DNA from: Hyphomonadaceae bacterium
GTDB taxonomy: Bacteria; Pseudomonadota; Alphaproteobacteria; Caulobacterales; Aquidulcibacteraceae
DNA: 64,000 nucleotides
Reading direction: 5' to 3'
Assembly (NCBI GenBank): GCA_019753105.1
Contig: JAIELJ010000007.1
Coordinates: 121,195-185,194 of the forward strand
A program made the position numbers and the translations under genes. The notes under the pieces were generated by a model, which searched no databases, had not been told where the DNA came from, and saw only the letters and a program-made list of their open reading frames with translations. Of this stretch, positions 11,457 through 20,545 are shown in pieces; position 1 is the stretch's first letter; the number at the start of each line of letters is the position of its first letter.

Positions 11457-12191
11457 GTGCGATTCAAACTGACCATTGAGTATGACGGCGGCAAGTTCTC
11501 GGGTTGGCAGCGGCTGCCCGGCGAGACAACCGTGCAAGGCGCGCTGGAAGACGCGGTCGAGAAGCTCACTGGAACGCGCAGCGATGTCATAGGCGCAGGC
11601 CGCACGGACTCGGGCGTGCACGCAACAGCGCAGGTGGCGCATGTCGATATCGAAAAGCCTTTCGATGCCTTCCGCCTGAGCGAAGCGCTGAACGCGCATT
11701 TGCGTCCGCACGCGATCGCGGTGCTTGAAGCGGAAGAAGCCGCGCCGGATTTTCACGCGCGCTTCAGCGCAGTGAAGCGCGCTTACAATTATCAGATCAT
11801 CAACCGCCGCGCGCCGTTGGCGATCGACGCCGGCCACGCGTGGCGCGTGTCGCGTCCGCTTGATGTCGCTGCGATGGACGCTGCGGCCATGTGGCTGCGC
11901 GGTGAGCACGATTTCACGACGTTCCGCGATACCCATTGTCAGGCCAAAAGCCCGGTAAAGACGCTCGATATCGCTGAAGTGGAAGGCGCCGACGATCAGG
12001 TGATCTGCCATTTCGAAGCGCGAAGCTTCTTGCACCGGCAAGTGCGCTCGATGGTGGGCACGCTGGTGGAAGTTGGCCTTGGCCGCATGAGCATCGCGGA
12101 ATTCGGTGAAGCGCTGTTCGCCGCCGATCGCGCGCGCTGCGGGCCGGTTGCTCCGGCAGATGGGCTATATCTGGTGCGCGTCGATTATTGA
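11457..12191 (+). CDS. truA: tRNA pseudouridine(38-40) synthase TruA
   Basis: 244 residues, GTG start at 11457. Converts uridines 38-40 in the anticodon arm to pseudouridine. The signature GAGRTDSGVHA contains the catalytic Asp (about residue 51), and the start IEYDGGKFSGWQ is typical. The C-terminal FLHRQVRSMVGTLVEVG segment of the RNA-binding domain is intact. It runs tail-to-tail into dapE with a 7-bp overlap of the ends, so there is no separate terminator. Confidence 0.97.
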   Translation: MRFKLTIEYDGGKFSGWQRLPGETTVQGALEDAVEKLTGTRSDVIGAGRTDSGVHATAQVAHVDIEKPFDAFRLSEALNAHLRPHAIAVLEAEEAAPDFHARFSAVKRAYNYQIINRRAPLAIDAGHAWRVSRPLDVAAMDAAAMWLRGEHDFTTFRDTHCQAKSPVKTLDIAEVEGADDQVICHFEARSFLHRQVRSMVGTLVEVGLGRMSIAEFGEALFAADRARCGPVAPADGLYLVRVDY

Positions 12192-13330
12192 GCGAAATAC
12201 CGGCGCAAAACGGCCGCGTAGCATTGCGACAGCGCACGCACGTCTTCGACAGCGCAATGCTCATCGACCATGTGCGCGGTCTCGTTGCGCAGGCCGAGTT
12301 CGGCGACGGGGCAATAATTCCGGATGAAGCGTGCATCCGAGGTGCCGCCGGTGGTCGTGAGTTCCGGCGTGATGCCAAATGCCTCGCGCACCGACTCCTT
12401 GATCAGATCAGTGAACGGGCCAGGATCAGTGTAGAACGCCAGACTCTGCGACGGCACGACGAAATCAGCGCTGACGCCAGCGCGCGCCGCCGCTTCGTTG
12501 GCGGTCACCTTGATCCACTCCAGCAGCGTCTCCGCGGTGTGATTGGTGTTGAAGCGGATATTGAGCTTGGCGCTCGCGCGCTGCGGAATGACGTTGTGGG
12601 CGCTGTTGCCGACATCGATGCTCGTCACTTCGAGATTGGACGGCAAAAAGCCCGGCGCGCCATCGTCGAGCTTGCGCGCCTTCAGCGTGGCCATGGTCTC
12701 GACCAACGGCGTGACCGGATTGCGTGCGCGCCGCGGGTAGGCGACGTGACCTTGCTTGCCGTCCATCGTCACGACGACATTCAAGCTGCCACGGCGGCCA
12801 TTTTTGATGACATCGCCAACACGCGCTTCGCTTGTCGGCTCGCCGACGAGGCAATGATCAAGCACCTCGCCTTCAGCCGCGAGCGCTTCGAGCACTTTCT
12901 TGGTGCCGTCGATCGCCGGGCCTTCTTCATCGCAGGTGAGGAGAAACGAGATCGAGCCCTTGGGCGCGCCGCTCTTCAAGAAATCTTGCGTGCCGGTGAT
13001 CATCGCCGCGATCGCGGTTTTCATGTCGGTGGCGCCGCGGCCGTACAAATTTCCGTCACGAATCTCGGCCGCGAACGGGTCGGAGGCCCAGCCTTCGCCT
13101 GGCGGCACGACATCGAGATGGCCGGCGAAGCAAAAGTTTGGCCGTTGATCGCCGAGGCGCGCATACAAATTGTCCACGGCGCCAAACTTCAGCCGCCGCG
13201 TCGTGAAACCCAGCGCCTTCAGCGCCTGCTCGGCCACGTCCAGCACACCAGCTTCCACGGGCGTCACGGAAGGCCGTCGCATCAGGGCTTGGGCAAGCGG
13301 GATCGGATCGGTAAGAGTGTTCGCGTCCAT
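12185..13330 (-). CDS. dapE: Succinyl-diaminopimelate desuccinylase
   Basis: 381 residues, usual length. Removes succinate from N-succinyl-LL-2,6-diaminopimelate in lysine and peptidoglycan precursor synthesis. M20-family dinuclear zinc residues are visible: GHLDVVPPG (His ligand and adjacent catalytic Asp), YGRGATDMK (bridging Asp) and TCDEEGPA (Glu base and ligand). The HNVIPQRASAKLNIRFN dimerisation-domain segment is present. The partner dapD lies 3 kb away on the same strand. A 401-codon open frame opposite it is a shadow. Confidence 0.97.
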   Translation of the reverse strand: MDANTLTDPIPLAQALMRRPSVTPVEAGVLDVAEQALKALGFTTRRLKFGAVDNLYARLGDQRPNFCFAGHLDVVPPGEGWASDPFAAEIRDGNLYGRGATDMKTAIAAMITGTQDFLKSGAPKGSISFLLTCDEEGPAIDGTKKVLEALAAEGEVLDHCLVGEPTSEARVGDVIKNGRRGSLNVVVTMDGKQGHVAYPRRARNPVTPLVETMATLKARKLDDGAPGFLPSNLEVTSIDVGNSAHNVIPQRASAKLNIRFNTNHTAETLLEWIKVTANEAAARAGVSADFVVPSQSLAFYTDPGPFTDLIKESVREAFGITPELTTTGGTSDARFIRNYCPVAELGLRNETAHMVDEHCAVEDVRALSQCYAAVLRRYFAQ

Positions 13331-13393
13331 GAGGTTTACGGTCTAGCGCAAGCGGCTCGGCCCGCAAGCGCCGGACGCGGGGAGGATGCCTGA

Positions 13394-14650
13394 ATGAGTG
13401 ACGCAAGCGCCACGGCTGAGGTCGCACCGGTCAAAACCGTAGACCGGATCATGAGCCTCGATGTCATGCGCGGCTTTGCGGTACTCGGCATTCTGGCGGT
13501 CAACGCCGCTTACTTCGCCGCGCCCTGGCAGACTGGATTCGATCCAACGATCCCGCCGCTCGGTGTCAACGATCAGACCATGTGGTCGTGGTTCGTGATG
13601 CACGTCTTCTTCGAGTTCAAATGCATCACGCTGTTCTCGATGCTGTTCGGCGCGAGCATCTATATGGTCGGCGGCGAGCGTAGCGATAGAAGCCGCGGCG
13701 CGGTGCTGCGCCGGCGGCTCATGTGGCTTGCACTGTTCGGCCTTATCCATGGCTTGCTCATTTGGTACGGCGACATTCTGTTCCACTACGCGCTGGTAGG
13801 CTTCATCGCCTTGCTGATGCGGTCCTGGAAACCCCGCACGCTCTTCATTGTCGGCGGCATCCTCTACGTTTTGGCGTTCGGTATGCAGACCTTTAGCGGC
13901 CCGATGCTGGCGCTGGTGCCGCCTGAGCAATTGGAAGAAATCCTGGCGCCGATCGAAGCGGCGTTCGCGGTGCCGACGGCAGAGTTCGAGCGTATGCAGG
14001 CCGCATTTCAGGGCGGCGTGCTGAGTTCCGTGCAGGAAAACATCGCTGTGTGGCTCGTCGCTGCGCCGAACTCCATTCTGGGTCTTATCCCGCGCACATT
14101 AGGCGTGATGTTGATCGGCATGGGCTTGCTGAAAGTTGGCTTCCTCAGTGGACGCGCGCCGGTTTGGCTGTATGCGCTGATGACGCTGATCGGTGCAGCG
14201 TCTCTGGCGCTCATCGCTTACCAAGCGCAGATCAACTGGGCGCTGCGCTTCGACACGATCCACATGCTCGGCGCAGGTCTTGCCGCCAATGTCGGGCTTT
14301 CGATTTTCGTGTCGATTGGTTACGCCAGCGCGCTGATCTTGCTTGTGAAAGCAGGGGCAAAACTGCTCACGGGCCCGCTGGCCGCCGTGGGCCGCATGGC
14401 GTTCACCAACTACATCGCGCAATCGCTGATCATGACGACGATCTTCTATGGCGGACGTGGATTTGGGCTGTGGGGCGAGGTTGACCGTGTGACGCTATGG
14501 GCCATCGTGCTCGGCGTTTGGGCAGCGCAGCTGATCTGGTCGCCGATTTGGCTCTCGCGCTTCTCGATGGGACCGCTGGAGTGGGTGTGGCGGCGCTTGA
14601 GTTACGGCAAGCAAGTCAGCATGGCCAAACAAGCGCCCGCGGGCGCGTGA
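13394..14650 (+). CDS. DUF418 family membrane protein (YeiB-like)
   Basis: 418 residues. Begins with the family hallmark RIMSLDVMRGFAVLGILAVN, followed by about eight to ten membrane helices. The C-terminal DUF418 domain has GPLAAVGRMAFTNYIAQSL and the GPLEWVWRRLSYG ending typical of the family. Inner-membrane protein distantly related to acyltransferase-3/heparan-acetyltransferase-like folds; substrate and role unknown. Divergent from dapE with 63 bp between starts. Confidence 0.88.
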   Translation: MSDASATAEVAPVKTVDRIMSLDVMRGFAVLGILAVNAAYFAAPWQTGFDPTIPPLGVNDQTMWSWFVMHVFFEFKCITLFSMLFGASIYMVGGERSDRSRGAVLRRRLMWLALFGLIHGLLIWYGDILFHYALVGFIALLMRSWKPRTLFIVGGILYVLAFGMQTFSGPMLALVPPEQLEEILAPIEAAFAVPTAEFERMQAAFQGGVLSSVQENIAVWLVAAPNSILGLIPRTLGVMLIGMGLLKVGFLSGRAPVWLYALMTLIGAASLALIAYQAQINWALRFDTIHMLGAGLAANVGLSIFVSIGYASALILLVKAGAKLLTGPLAAVGRMAFTNYIAQSLIMTTIFYGGRGFGLWGEVDRVTLWAIVLGVWAAQLIWSPIWLSRFSMGPLEWVWRRLSYGKQVSMAKQAPAGA

Positions 14651-14679
14651 GAACAAGTTCAATAGGGAGAAAAGCCAAG

Positions 14680-15045
14680 ATGAAGAAACTCGCAGCCATC
14701 GCCGCGTTTGCGGCTGCCTTCGCCGCCGGCCCCGCATTCGCGGACACGATCGAAAACGGCTACGGCAACACGTTTGTCGTGACGCTCGGCAACGGCCAAA
14801 GCGCGCAATACCATTTCAACGCTGACGGCACGTTTCACGCGATTGGCCCCGATGGCTCGACACAGGACGGTCGCTACGAAGTCGCGAACGGTCAGATCTG
14901 CTTCCTCGGTGAAGGCGATGCGCGTCAGTGCACCGAACTGGCCTCGGGCAAGACTGTCGGCGACACTTGGCAACAAACTGACACTGGCGGCAATCCGATC
15001 ACGATCACCCTGCAAGCGGGTCGTGGCGGTCATAGCGGTCACTAA
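14680..15045 (+). CDS. Small secreted protein, paralogue 1
   Basis: 121 residues from ATG 14680, with AGGGAG 13-18 bases upstream. Sec signal peptide of about 22 residues (ends GPAFA). The mature domain is small and beta-rich, with two Cys (QICFLG, RQCTEL) that probably form a disulfide, and ends in a Gly/His tail GRGGHSGH. Clearly homologous to the next gene: shared blocks include YHFNAD-TF, PDG, QIC, GKTVGDTWQQT and AGRGG. Periplasmic; function unknown. The His-rich tail may bind metal. Confidence 0.75.
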   Translation: MKKLAAIAAFAAAFAAGPAFADTIENGYGNTFVVTLGNGQSAQYHFNADGTFHAIGPDGSTQDGRYEVANGQICFLGEGDARQCTELASGKTVGDTWQQTDTGGNPITITLQAGRGGHSGH

Positions 15046-15062
15046 GCGCGGGGATGACTAGA

Positions 15063-15431
15063 ATGAAGAAGCTTTTGTTCGTCGCCGCGATAGCGGCAGC
15101 GTTGGCCGCCAGTCCGGCGTTCGCGGACACGATGGAAAATGCCTACGGCAACACCATCGTCATCACCTATCCGAACGGCGCTGAAGCGCGTTACCATTTC
15201 AACGCCGACAGCACGTTCGGCCTGCACACGCCCGATGGCCAGCACGTCCACGGCACGTTTGAGATTGCCGGCGATCAGATTTGCTTGACGCCGAACGGCG
15301 GCGAGCGTGCTTGCACGGCCTATGTCGGCGGCAAGGCCGTTGGCGACACGTGGACACAAACCGCGACTGATGGCTCAACCATCAATGTGCGCTTGGAAGC
15401 GGGCCGCGGCGGCGGTCACGGCAACCACTAA
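15063..15431 (+). CDS. Small secreted protein, paralogue 2
   Basis: 122 residues from ATG 15063 (an in-frame ATG at 15054 adds three residues). Signal peptide ends SPAFA. Same two-Cys domain and Gly/His tail (GRGGGHGNH) as the preceding gene, 17 nt downstream of it, so this is a tandem duplication and probably one operon. Its 3' end overlaps the end of convergent dapD by 4 bp. Function unknown. Confidence 0.75.
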   Translation: MKKLLFVAAIAAALAASPAFADTMENAYGNTIVITYPNGAEARYHFNADSTFGLHTPDGQHVHGTFEIAGDQICLTPNGGERACTAYVGGKAVGDTWTQTATDGSTINVRLEAGRGGGHGNH

Positions 15432-16273
15432 TCGCGCAACAGTTCGTTCACCCCAGTCTTCGCCCGCGTCTGCGCGTCAACGCGTTTGACGATCACGGCG
15501 CAGGCAAGGCTGGGGCCGCCTTTCGGGTCAGGCAGTGAACCTGGCACGATCACGCTGTAAGCCGGCACCTCGCCGCGCGTAATGGCGCCGGTTTCGCGAT
15601 CGACGATCTTGGTCGACTGGCTCAAGAACACGCCCATCGCCAGCACCGCGCCTTCGCGCACGATCACGCCTTCCGCCACTTCCGAGCGCGCGCCGACAAA
15701 GCAGCCGTCTTCGATGATGGTCGGATTGGCTTGCAGCGGCTCGAGCACGCCGCCAATGCCGGCGCCGCCGCTGATGTGCACATTCTTGCCGATCTGTGCG
15801 CACGAGCCGACTGTCGCCCAGGTGTCGACCATCGAGCCATCGTCCACATACGCGCCAATATTCACGAACGACGGCATAAGCACGACGTTCTTGCCGACAT
15901 AACTGCCACGCCGCGCGACGGCGCCTGGCACAGCGCGGAAGCCGGCTTTCTCAAATGCGGCGCCATCCCAGCCCAAGAATTTCGACGGCACTTTATCCCA
16001 GTAGGGACCCGGCGAAGGATCGCCGTTGCCGCCATCCATGCCGATGAGCGTGTTCGCCTTGATGCGGAAAGAGAGCAGCACGGCCTTCTTCAGCCATTGA
16101 TGCGTCGTCCACACGCCGTCAGCGCCGCGCGTCGCGACGCGCGCTTGGCCGCTATCGAGCAGATCGAGCGCCGCTTCGATAGCGTCGACATCCGCGCCTT
16201 TGCTGGCGGGCGTAAGCTCCGTACGACGTTCCCAGGCGGCTTCGATGGTGGCGGCGAGATCAGTGTTGCTCAT
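15428..16273 (-). CDS. dapD: 2,3,4,5-tetrahydropyridine-2,6-dicarboxylate N-succinyltransferase
   Basis: 281 residues. Transfers succinyl from succinyl-CoA to tetrahydrodipicolinate, the step that opens the succinylase branch completed by DapE. The C-terminal left-handed beta-helix shows hexapeptide repeats ([33 protein letters not shown] and [12 protein letters not shown] segments). The start [13 protein letters not shown] is characteristic. Cytosolic trimer by family knowledge. Confidence 0.97.
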   Translation of the reverse strand: MSNTDLAATIEAAWERRTELTPASKGADVDAIEAALDLLDSGQARVATRGADGVWTTHQWLKKAVLLSFRIKANTLIGMDGGNGDPSPGPYWDKVPSKFLGWDGAAFEKAGFRAVPGAVARRGSYVGKNVVLMPSFVNIGAYVDDGSMVDTWATVGSCAQIGKNVHISGGAGIGGVLEPLQANPTIIEDGCFVGARSEVAEGVIVREGAVLAMGVFLSQSTKIVDRETGAITRGEVPAYSVIVPGSLPDPKGGPSLACAVIVKRVDAQTRAKTGVNELLRD

Positions 16274-16362
16274 GAGGCCGGGTTAGCTTCGCGCTGACGC
16301 TGTGGCAAGGATCGACAGGCGCTGGGCGCGGTCCAATAGTGCTTGGATAGGGAGCAAAAGCC

Positions 16363-17154
16363 ATGAGCGCATTCAAAGACGGACTGCTGAACGGCAAGGT
16401 CGCGTTCATCGCGGGCGGCACCAGCGGCATCAATCTGGGCATCGCCAAGCGTATGGCTGAACTCGGGGCCAAGGTCGCCGTCGCTGGCCGCGATCCGGAG
16501 AAGGCGCAGCGCGCCGCGGCAGAGATCGGCCAGGGCGCAGCGGGCTATTCTACCGATGTCCGCGACTACGCAGCGACGCGCGCCGTCATCGAGCAAATCC
16601 ACACCGCCTGGGGCCCGCTCGACATCGTTGTGGCCGGTGCGGCCGGAAACTTTCTCGCACCCGCGGCTGGCCTCTCGGCCAATGGCTTCAAGACCGTCGT
16701 CGATATCGATCTGCTGGGCACGTTCAACACCTTCCGCGCCAGCTACGATATGCTGCGCAAGCCCGGCGCCTCGCTCATCGCGATCACGGCCGGCCAAGCC
16801 GTGAACCCCACCATGATGCAGATTCATGCCTGCGCCGCGAAAGCCGGCGTCAATCAAGTGATCCGCGTGCTGGCGATGGAGTGGGGGCCGGAGGGCGTGC
16901 GTGTGAACGGCATATCACCTGGGCCAATCGCCGGCACTGAAGGCATGGCGCGCCTCGCGCCGACCGAAGAGATCACCAAGTCGATCACCGGCCGCATCGC
17001 GCTCCGCCGCTTTGGAGAGATCAACGAAGTGGCGGAGAGCGCGGTGTTTCTCTCAAGCGACTCCGCCGCTTACGTGACCGGCCTTATCCTCGATTGCGAT
17101 GGCGGCTCGCAATTGGGCGATGCCCGCAATCCGATGGATCGCGCAGCGGGCTAA
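16363..17154 (+). CDS. SDR oxidoreductase, 2,4-dienoyl-CoA reductase-like
   Basis: 263 residues. Rossmann NADP site FIAGGTSGINLGIA (the TGxxxGIG equivalent). The active-site region reads QIHACAAKAGVNQVIRVLAMEWGPEGVRVN; the usual YxxxK has His instead of Tyr, while the Lys is kept. Loss of this Tyr and the AKAGV...EWGP context are typical of the DECR (2,4-dienoyl-CoA reductase) branch of SDRs, which helps degrade unsaturated fatty acids. The C-terminus is complete (GLILDCDGGSQLG). Its stop is 4 bp inside the convergent nucleotidase gene. Substrate unproven. Confidence 0.8.
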   Translation: MSAFKDGLLNGKVAFIAGGTSGINLGIAKRMAELGAKVAVAGRDPEKAQRAAAEIGQGAAGYSTDVRDYAATRAVIEQIHTAWGPLDIVVAGAAGNFLAPAAGLSANGFKTVVDIDLLGTFNTFRASYDMLRKPGASLIAITAGQAVNPTMMQIHACAAKAGVNQVIRVLAMEWGPEGVRVNGISPGPIAGTEGMARLAPTEEITKSITGRIALRRFGEINEVAESAVFLSSDSAAYVTGLILDCDGGSQLGDARNPMDRAAG

Positions 17155-17792
17155 GCGAGCCAGTCGCCCAGCAATGTTCGCAAATCCGCAGCGTAATAGT
17201 CCACGTAAGCCGGGCGCGGAGCGGGGTGAACCGCGCCGACAAGCGCTGTCTTGAAGCCCAGCATGTGTGCAGGTTCAAGATTGCGCAGCGTGTCCTCGAT
17301 GAAGAGGGCGCGCTTGGGATCGATGGCATGCGCCTCGATCAAACGCTGATAGCTCTCCGGCTGTGGTTTCGGCGCTAGACCGGCGCTCTCAATGTCGAAC
17401 ACCGCCTCGAAACAATGCGCCATGCCGAGGCTTTCAATCACGCGTTCGCCGTGGCCGCCACCGCCATTGGTAAACACGATGCGTCGCCCCGGCAGTGATG
17501 CAATCAGCGCGGTGAGTTCGTCGTCAACGGCAAGCACCGAGTGATCGGCATCGTGGACCTCGGCCAAGAACTCGCGCGCATTCATACCGTGATGCCGAAC
17601 GAGGCCGACAATGGTTGCGCCATAGTCGTGGAGGTATTTTTCCCGCAGCCTGCTTGCCTCATGCGCGTCGACATCGAGTGCGCGCGCGATGTAGGCGGTC
17701 ATTCGCTCGCCGATCTCGTCATAGAGGCGGGAAGCGGGATAGAGCGTGTTATCGAGGTCAAACACCCAGACATCGACCCCGGCCGGGATCAT
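17151..17792 (-). CDS. Pyrimidine 5'-nucleotidase, HAD superfamily
   Basis: 213 residues. HAD motif I is FDLDNTLYP (nucleophile and general-acid Asp), motif II is VFTNGGGGH, motif III Lys in APKPQPESY, and motif IV FIEDTLRN. The NTLYP start and cap are characteristic of the SDT1/pyrimidine 5'-nucleotidase group, which dephosphorylates UMP/CMP. Its ATG overlaps the stop of the DUF1036 gene (ATGA), placing it last in the minus-strand operon that begins at rpmH. Confidence 0.88.
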   Translation of the reverse strand: MIPAGVDVWVFDLDNTLYPASRLYDEIGERMTAYIARALDVDAHEASRLREKYLHDYGATIVGLVRHHGMNAREFLAEVHDADHSVLAVDDELTALIASLPGRRIVFTNGGGGHGERVIESLGMAHCFEAVFDIESAGLAPKPQPESYQRLIEAHAIDPKRALFIEDTLRNLEPAHMLGFKTALVGAVHPAPRPAYVDYYAADLRTLLGDWLA

Positions 17793-18979
17793 GGCGTAGC
17801 GGGCCTATCCTGCGTCGGCTCGCCATCCGCCGGCGCCATGCCGCGTGCAGGCGTTTGCGCAGGCCGGGCCGCAGCTGCCGCCGCATCGGCCGCGTCGCGC
17901 GCGGCTTGCAACTGACGCGGTGTTTCACCGGCGGGCAGGAAGTCGCGATCTTCGAACTCGACAACCAGACCATCGCGGCCGCGCCGTGCGATCGGCGTGA
18001 ACAACATCGTATCGTAATAGCGCGCTTCGCATGCCTCGCGCTCGATGATCGCAAAGCGCGCGCCGCTGGTGCAGAAGGGCTCGCCGCCGGCCGCAAGCTG
18101 GCGTGTGCCTTCCGGTCCCTCGAGGCTGGCGTGGACGTAATACAATTCCTGGATCAGCACATCGTCGATCGTGCGCACGCAGCCGCCGGGATTGAGCGGC
18201 CACCAGCCACGGCTTTCCCAACCTTCGCCACGGCGGCGTGCGATCGCCGTCCACATACGACCGCGGGCGCGATTGCAGAGCGTGAGGCCTACCTGTTGCG
18301 AGCGGCGGCGCGCATAGTTTTCGAGCGCGTCGATCAACTGGTTTTCGCTCGCTGTTGGCGCAAGCCGCGCGGTGGCGCGGAATTGCGCGATCGCTTGCGC
18401 GATGCGGCGCGGATCGGCGCCACGGCGGCCTTCGCGCAAATCGTAGCCCGCATCATCGAGCAAGCGTTGCAGACCGGCCTGACGTGCGCGCGCCGTCGTA
18501 TACGTCGTCGCTTCTGAGAAAGACGTGCGCCACGTATCGCGCTTGTTGATCTGCACCCGGCGGAAGCGGCGCTCATCAAGGCTTTGCGCGGCGCATTGCG
18601 GCGGGTTCTCGATGGTGAAGCTATCAGAGGAATCGACGCAGAGGCGCGCATCGCCGCCCCATTGGCGCCTCCCGCCACGGTGAGCGAGCGAGGAACGGGC
18701 GTAGAGATAGTGCGTGCCGCGCGCGAGCGGCGCTTGTACGGCGACGCGGCACTCGCCCGGGCGAAGCCGTGTCCAGCCTTGTACGACAATGGCGCGCCCG
18801 TCCGGGCGGCCAGTGGCTGCTTCGAGCACGTAGCTTGTTTCGTTGCAGATCTGCCAGCCGTTCTGCTGACGCTCCTGCTGCGCGCCCGCGCGACCCGCGA
18901 ACGCGAGAAACGCTGCCGCGGCAGCGCAGAACACAGTGGCGAAAAAGATCGCCTTATTGAATGAGCGTGCCTGCGCCAT
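17789..18979 (-). CDS. DUF1036 domain protein, secreted, two copies of the domain
   Basis: 396 residues. Signal peptide/anchor at 1-33. The first DUF1036 unit (about 40-130: [32 protein letters not shown]) and the second (about 230-325: [34 protein letters not shown]) share the pattern of a conserved Cys after the start and W...PG-C. A helical linker separates them, and the C-terminus is disordered and Ala/Pro-rich. DUF1036 proteins are common in alphaproteobacteria and of unknown function. The start overlaps the end of argB by 26 bp. Confidence 0.85.
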   Translation of the reverse strand: MAQARSFNKAIFFATVFCAAAAAFLAFAGRAGAQQERQQNGWQICNETSYVLEAATGRPDGRAIVVQGWTRLRPGECRVAVQAPLARGTHYLYARSSLAHRGGRRQWGGDARLCVDSSDSFTIENPPQCAAQSLDERRFRRVQINKRDTWRTSFSEATTYTTARARQAGLQRLLDDAGYDLREGRRGADPRRIAQAIAQFRATARLAPTASENQLIDALENYARRRSQQVGLTLCNRARGRMWTAIARRRGEGWESRGWWPLNPGGCVRTIDDVLIQELYYVHASLEGPEGTRQLAAGGEPFCTSGARFAIIEREACEARYYDTMLFTPIARRGRDGLVVEFEDRDFLPAGETPRQLQAARDAADAAAAAARPAQTPARGMAPADGEPTQDRPATP

Positions 18980-19886
18980 GCTCGGTGAACAGCTCCATCA
19001 ACAAAACGTGGGGCGTGCGCCCATCGAGAATGACCGCAGCCTCGACGCCGTTATCGAGTGCTGCGATGCAAGTTTCCAGCTTCGGAATCATGCCGCCCGT
19101 CGCGGTGCCGTCTTCCATCAGCTGCTTAGCGTCGTTCACCGACATCTCACGGATCAGCTCGCCATTCTTGTCGAGCACGCCGGGAATGTCAGAGAGCAGA
19201 ATAAAGCGCTTGGCTGAGAGCGCCTTGGCGATCGCGCCAGCGGCGGTGTCAGCGTTGATGTTGTAGGTGCGGCCATCTTCGGCGACGCCGATCGGCGCAA
19301 CAACCGGGATGTAGTCTTCCGGCGCGTTGATCAGCGCCTGGATCAGAGTCGGATCGACATCGCTTGGCTCGCCGACATATCCAAGATCGACGACTTGCTC
19401 GATCATGCTGTCGGGATCCTTGCGCGTGCGCACGGCTTTCTCGCACGTGATGATACGCGCATCTTTGCCGGAGAGGCCAACGCCGCGCACGTCCGCTTCA
19501 CGGCCTGCGGCCGTGATCAGGTGCGCCAGCTCTTTGTTGACGCTGCCTGACAGCACCATCTCCGCCACTTCCATCGTCGCGGAATCCGTCACGCGAAGAC
19601 CATCGACAAACTGCGATTTGACGCCAGCCCGGTCGAGCATGCGGCTGATTTGCGGGCCGCCGCCGTGCACGACGACGGGGTGAATGCCCACGAGCTTCAA
19701 GAGAACGATGTCTGCGGCGAATTTGCGGGCAGTTTCGGTGTCGCCCATCGCGTGACCGCCATATTTCACAACCACGATCTCGCGGTCGTAAATCTGGATA
19801 AACGGCAAGGCTTCGGCCAACGTCTTGGCTGCTGCCAAACCGTTCTCCAGCGCCTTCAGGCGATCTTGTGGGGACGTCTTGCTCAC
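18954..19886 (-). CDS. argB: Acetylglutamate kinase
   Basis: 310 residues, GTG start at 19886. Phosphorylates N-acetyl-L-glutamate, the second step of arginine synthesis. Amino-acid-kinase motifs: [10 protein letters not shown] at the N-terminus, VVHGGGPQI, and [18 protein letters not shown] near the C-terminus. The N-terminal helix of about 25 residues is the extension found in arginine-inhibited hexameric enzymes. Part of the rpmH-rnpA-yidC-engB-argB run. Confidence 0.97.
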   Translation of the reverse strand: MSKTSPQDRLKALENGLAAAKTLAEALPFIQIYDREIVVVKYGGHAMGDTETARKFAADIVLLKLVGIHPVVVHGGGPQISRMLDRAGVKSQFVDGLRVTDSATMEVAEMVLSGSVNKELAHLITAAGREADVRGVGLSGKDARIITCEKAVRTRKDPDSMIEQVVDLGYVGEPSDVDPTLIQALINAPEDYIPVVAPIGVAEDGRTYNINADTAAGAIAKALSAKRFILLSDIPGVLDKNGELIREMSVNDAKQLMEDGTATGGMIPKLETCIAALDNGVEAAVILDGRTPHVLLMELFTEHGAGTLIQ

Positions 19887-19912
19887 GAGCGGTTCCTAAG
19901 CGGTAACGCCGC

Positions 19913-20545
19913 TCACGCCAAGGCCGCGATTTCAGCGCGCAGCACGTCGATGCCGAGGCCGGTCTCGGACGAAGTGGCGATCACGTCTGGATGCGCTGCC
20001 GGACGCTTGGCGATCGCGGCGGAAACGGCTTTCGCAACCTCGGCCAATTCGGTCGGCTTGATCTTGTCCGCCTTGGTCAAGACGATTTGATACGTAACAG
20101 CGGATGTGTCGAGCGCGTCCATGACGTCGTTGTCATGCGGCTTCAGGCCGTGGCGAGAGTCGATCAAGAGCAGCACACGCTTGAGTGAGGGGCGTCCGCG
20201 CAGATAATCGCGCGTGAGCTTGGTCCAGCGCTCAATGTCGCCGCGGCCAGCCTTGGCGTAGCCATAGCCGGGCAAGTCAACGAGCCTGAGGCTTTCGCCG
20301 ACGACGAAGAAGTTGAGTTCGCGCGTGCGGCCAGGCTCAGTGGATGCGCGCGCCAACTTTAGCCGGCCTGTGATCGCATTGATCAGGCTGGATTTGCCGA
20401 CATTGGAGCGCCCCGCGCAGGCGACCTCGGGCAGCGAAGCATCCGGCAGATGCTCCATGCCGACAACGCCGCGTTCGAACGTCACCGGCCCAGCGAACAG
20501 AACCCGCCCAGCCTCAATCCACTCGGCGTGTTCTTCTTCGTTCAC
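19913..20545 (-). CDS. engB: Ribosome biogenesis GTPase YihA/YsxC (EngB)
   Basis: 210 residues. G-motifs: GRSNVGKSS (G1), the Thr/G2 region [22 protein letters not shown] (G3), TKADK (G4). Assists large-subunit assembly and is usually essential. The GTG start (20543-20545) overlaps the yidC stop (GTGA), so translation is coupled to yidC. Confidence 0.96.
   Translation of the reverse strand: MNEEEHAEWIEAGRVLFAGPVTFERGVVGMEHLPDASLPEVACAGRSNVGKSSLINAITGRLKLARASTEPGRTRELNFFVVGESLRLVDLPGYGYAKAGRGDIERWTKLTRDYLRGRPSLKRVLLLIDSRHGLKPHDNDVMDALDTSAVTYQIVLTKADKIKPTELAEVAKAVSAAIAKRPAAHPDVIATSSETGLGIDVLRAEIAALA

Noticed and set aside
12188-13393. 401-codon plus-strand open frame
   Set aside because: Lies opposite dapE, whose motifs are complete; the translation is Arg/Ala/His-rich without family features.
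16363-17154. SDR considered inactive because the catalytic Tyr is missing
   Set aside because: The dienoyl-CoA-reductase branch naturally lacks the YxxxK Tyr at this place; the sequence context fits that branch.
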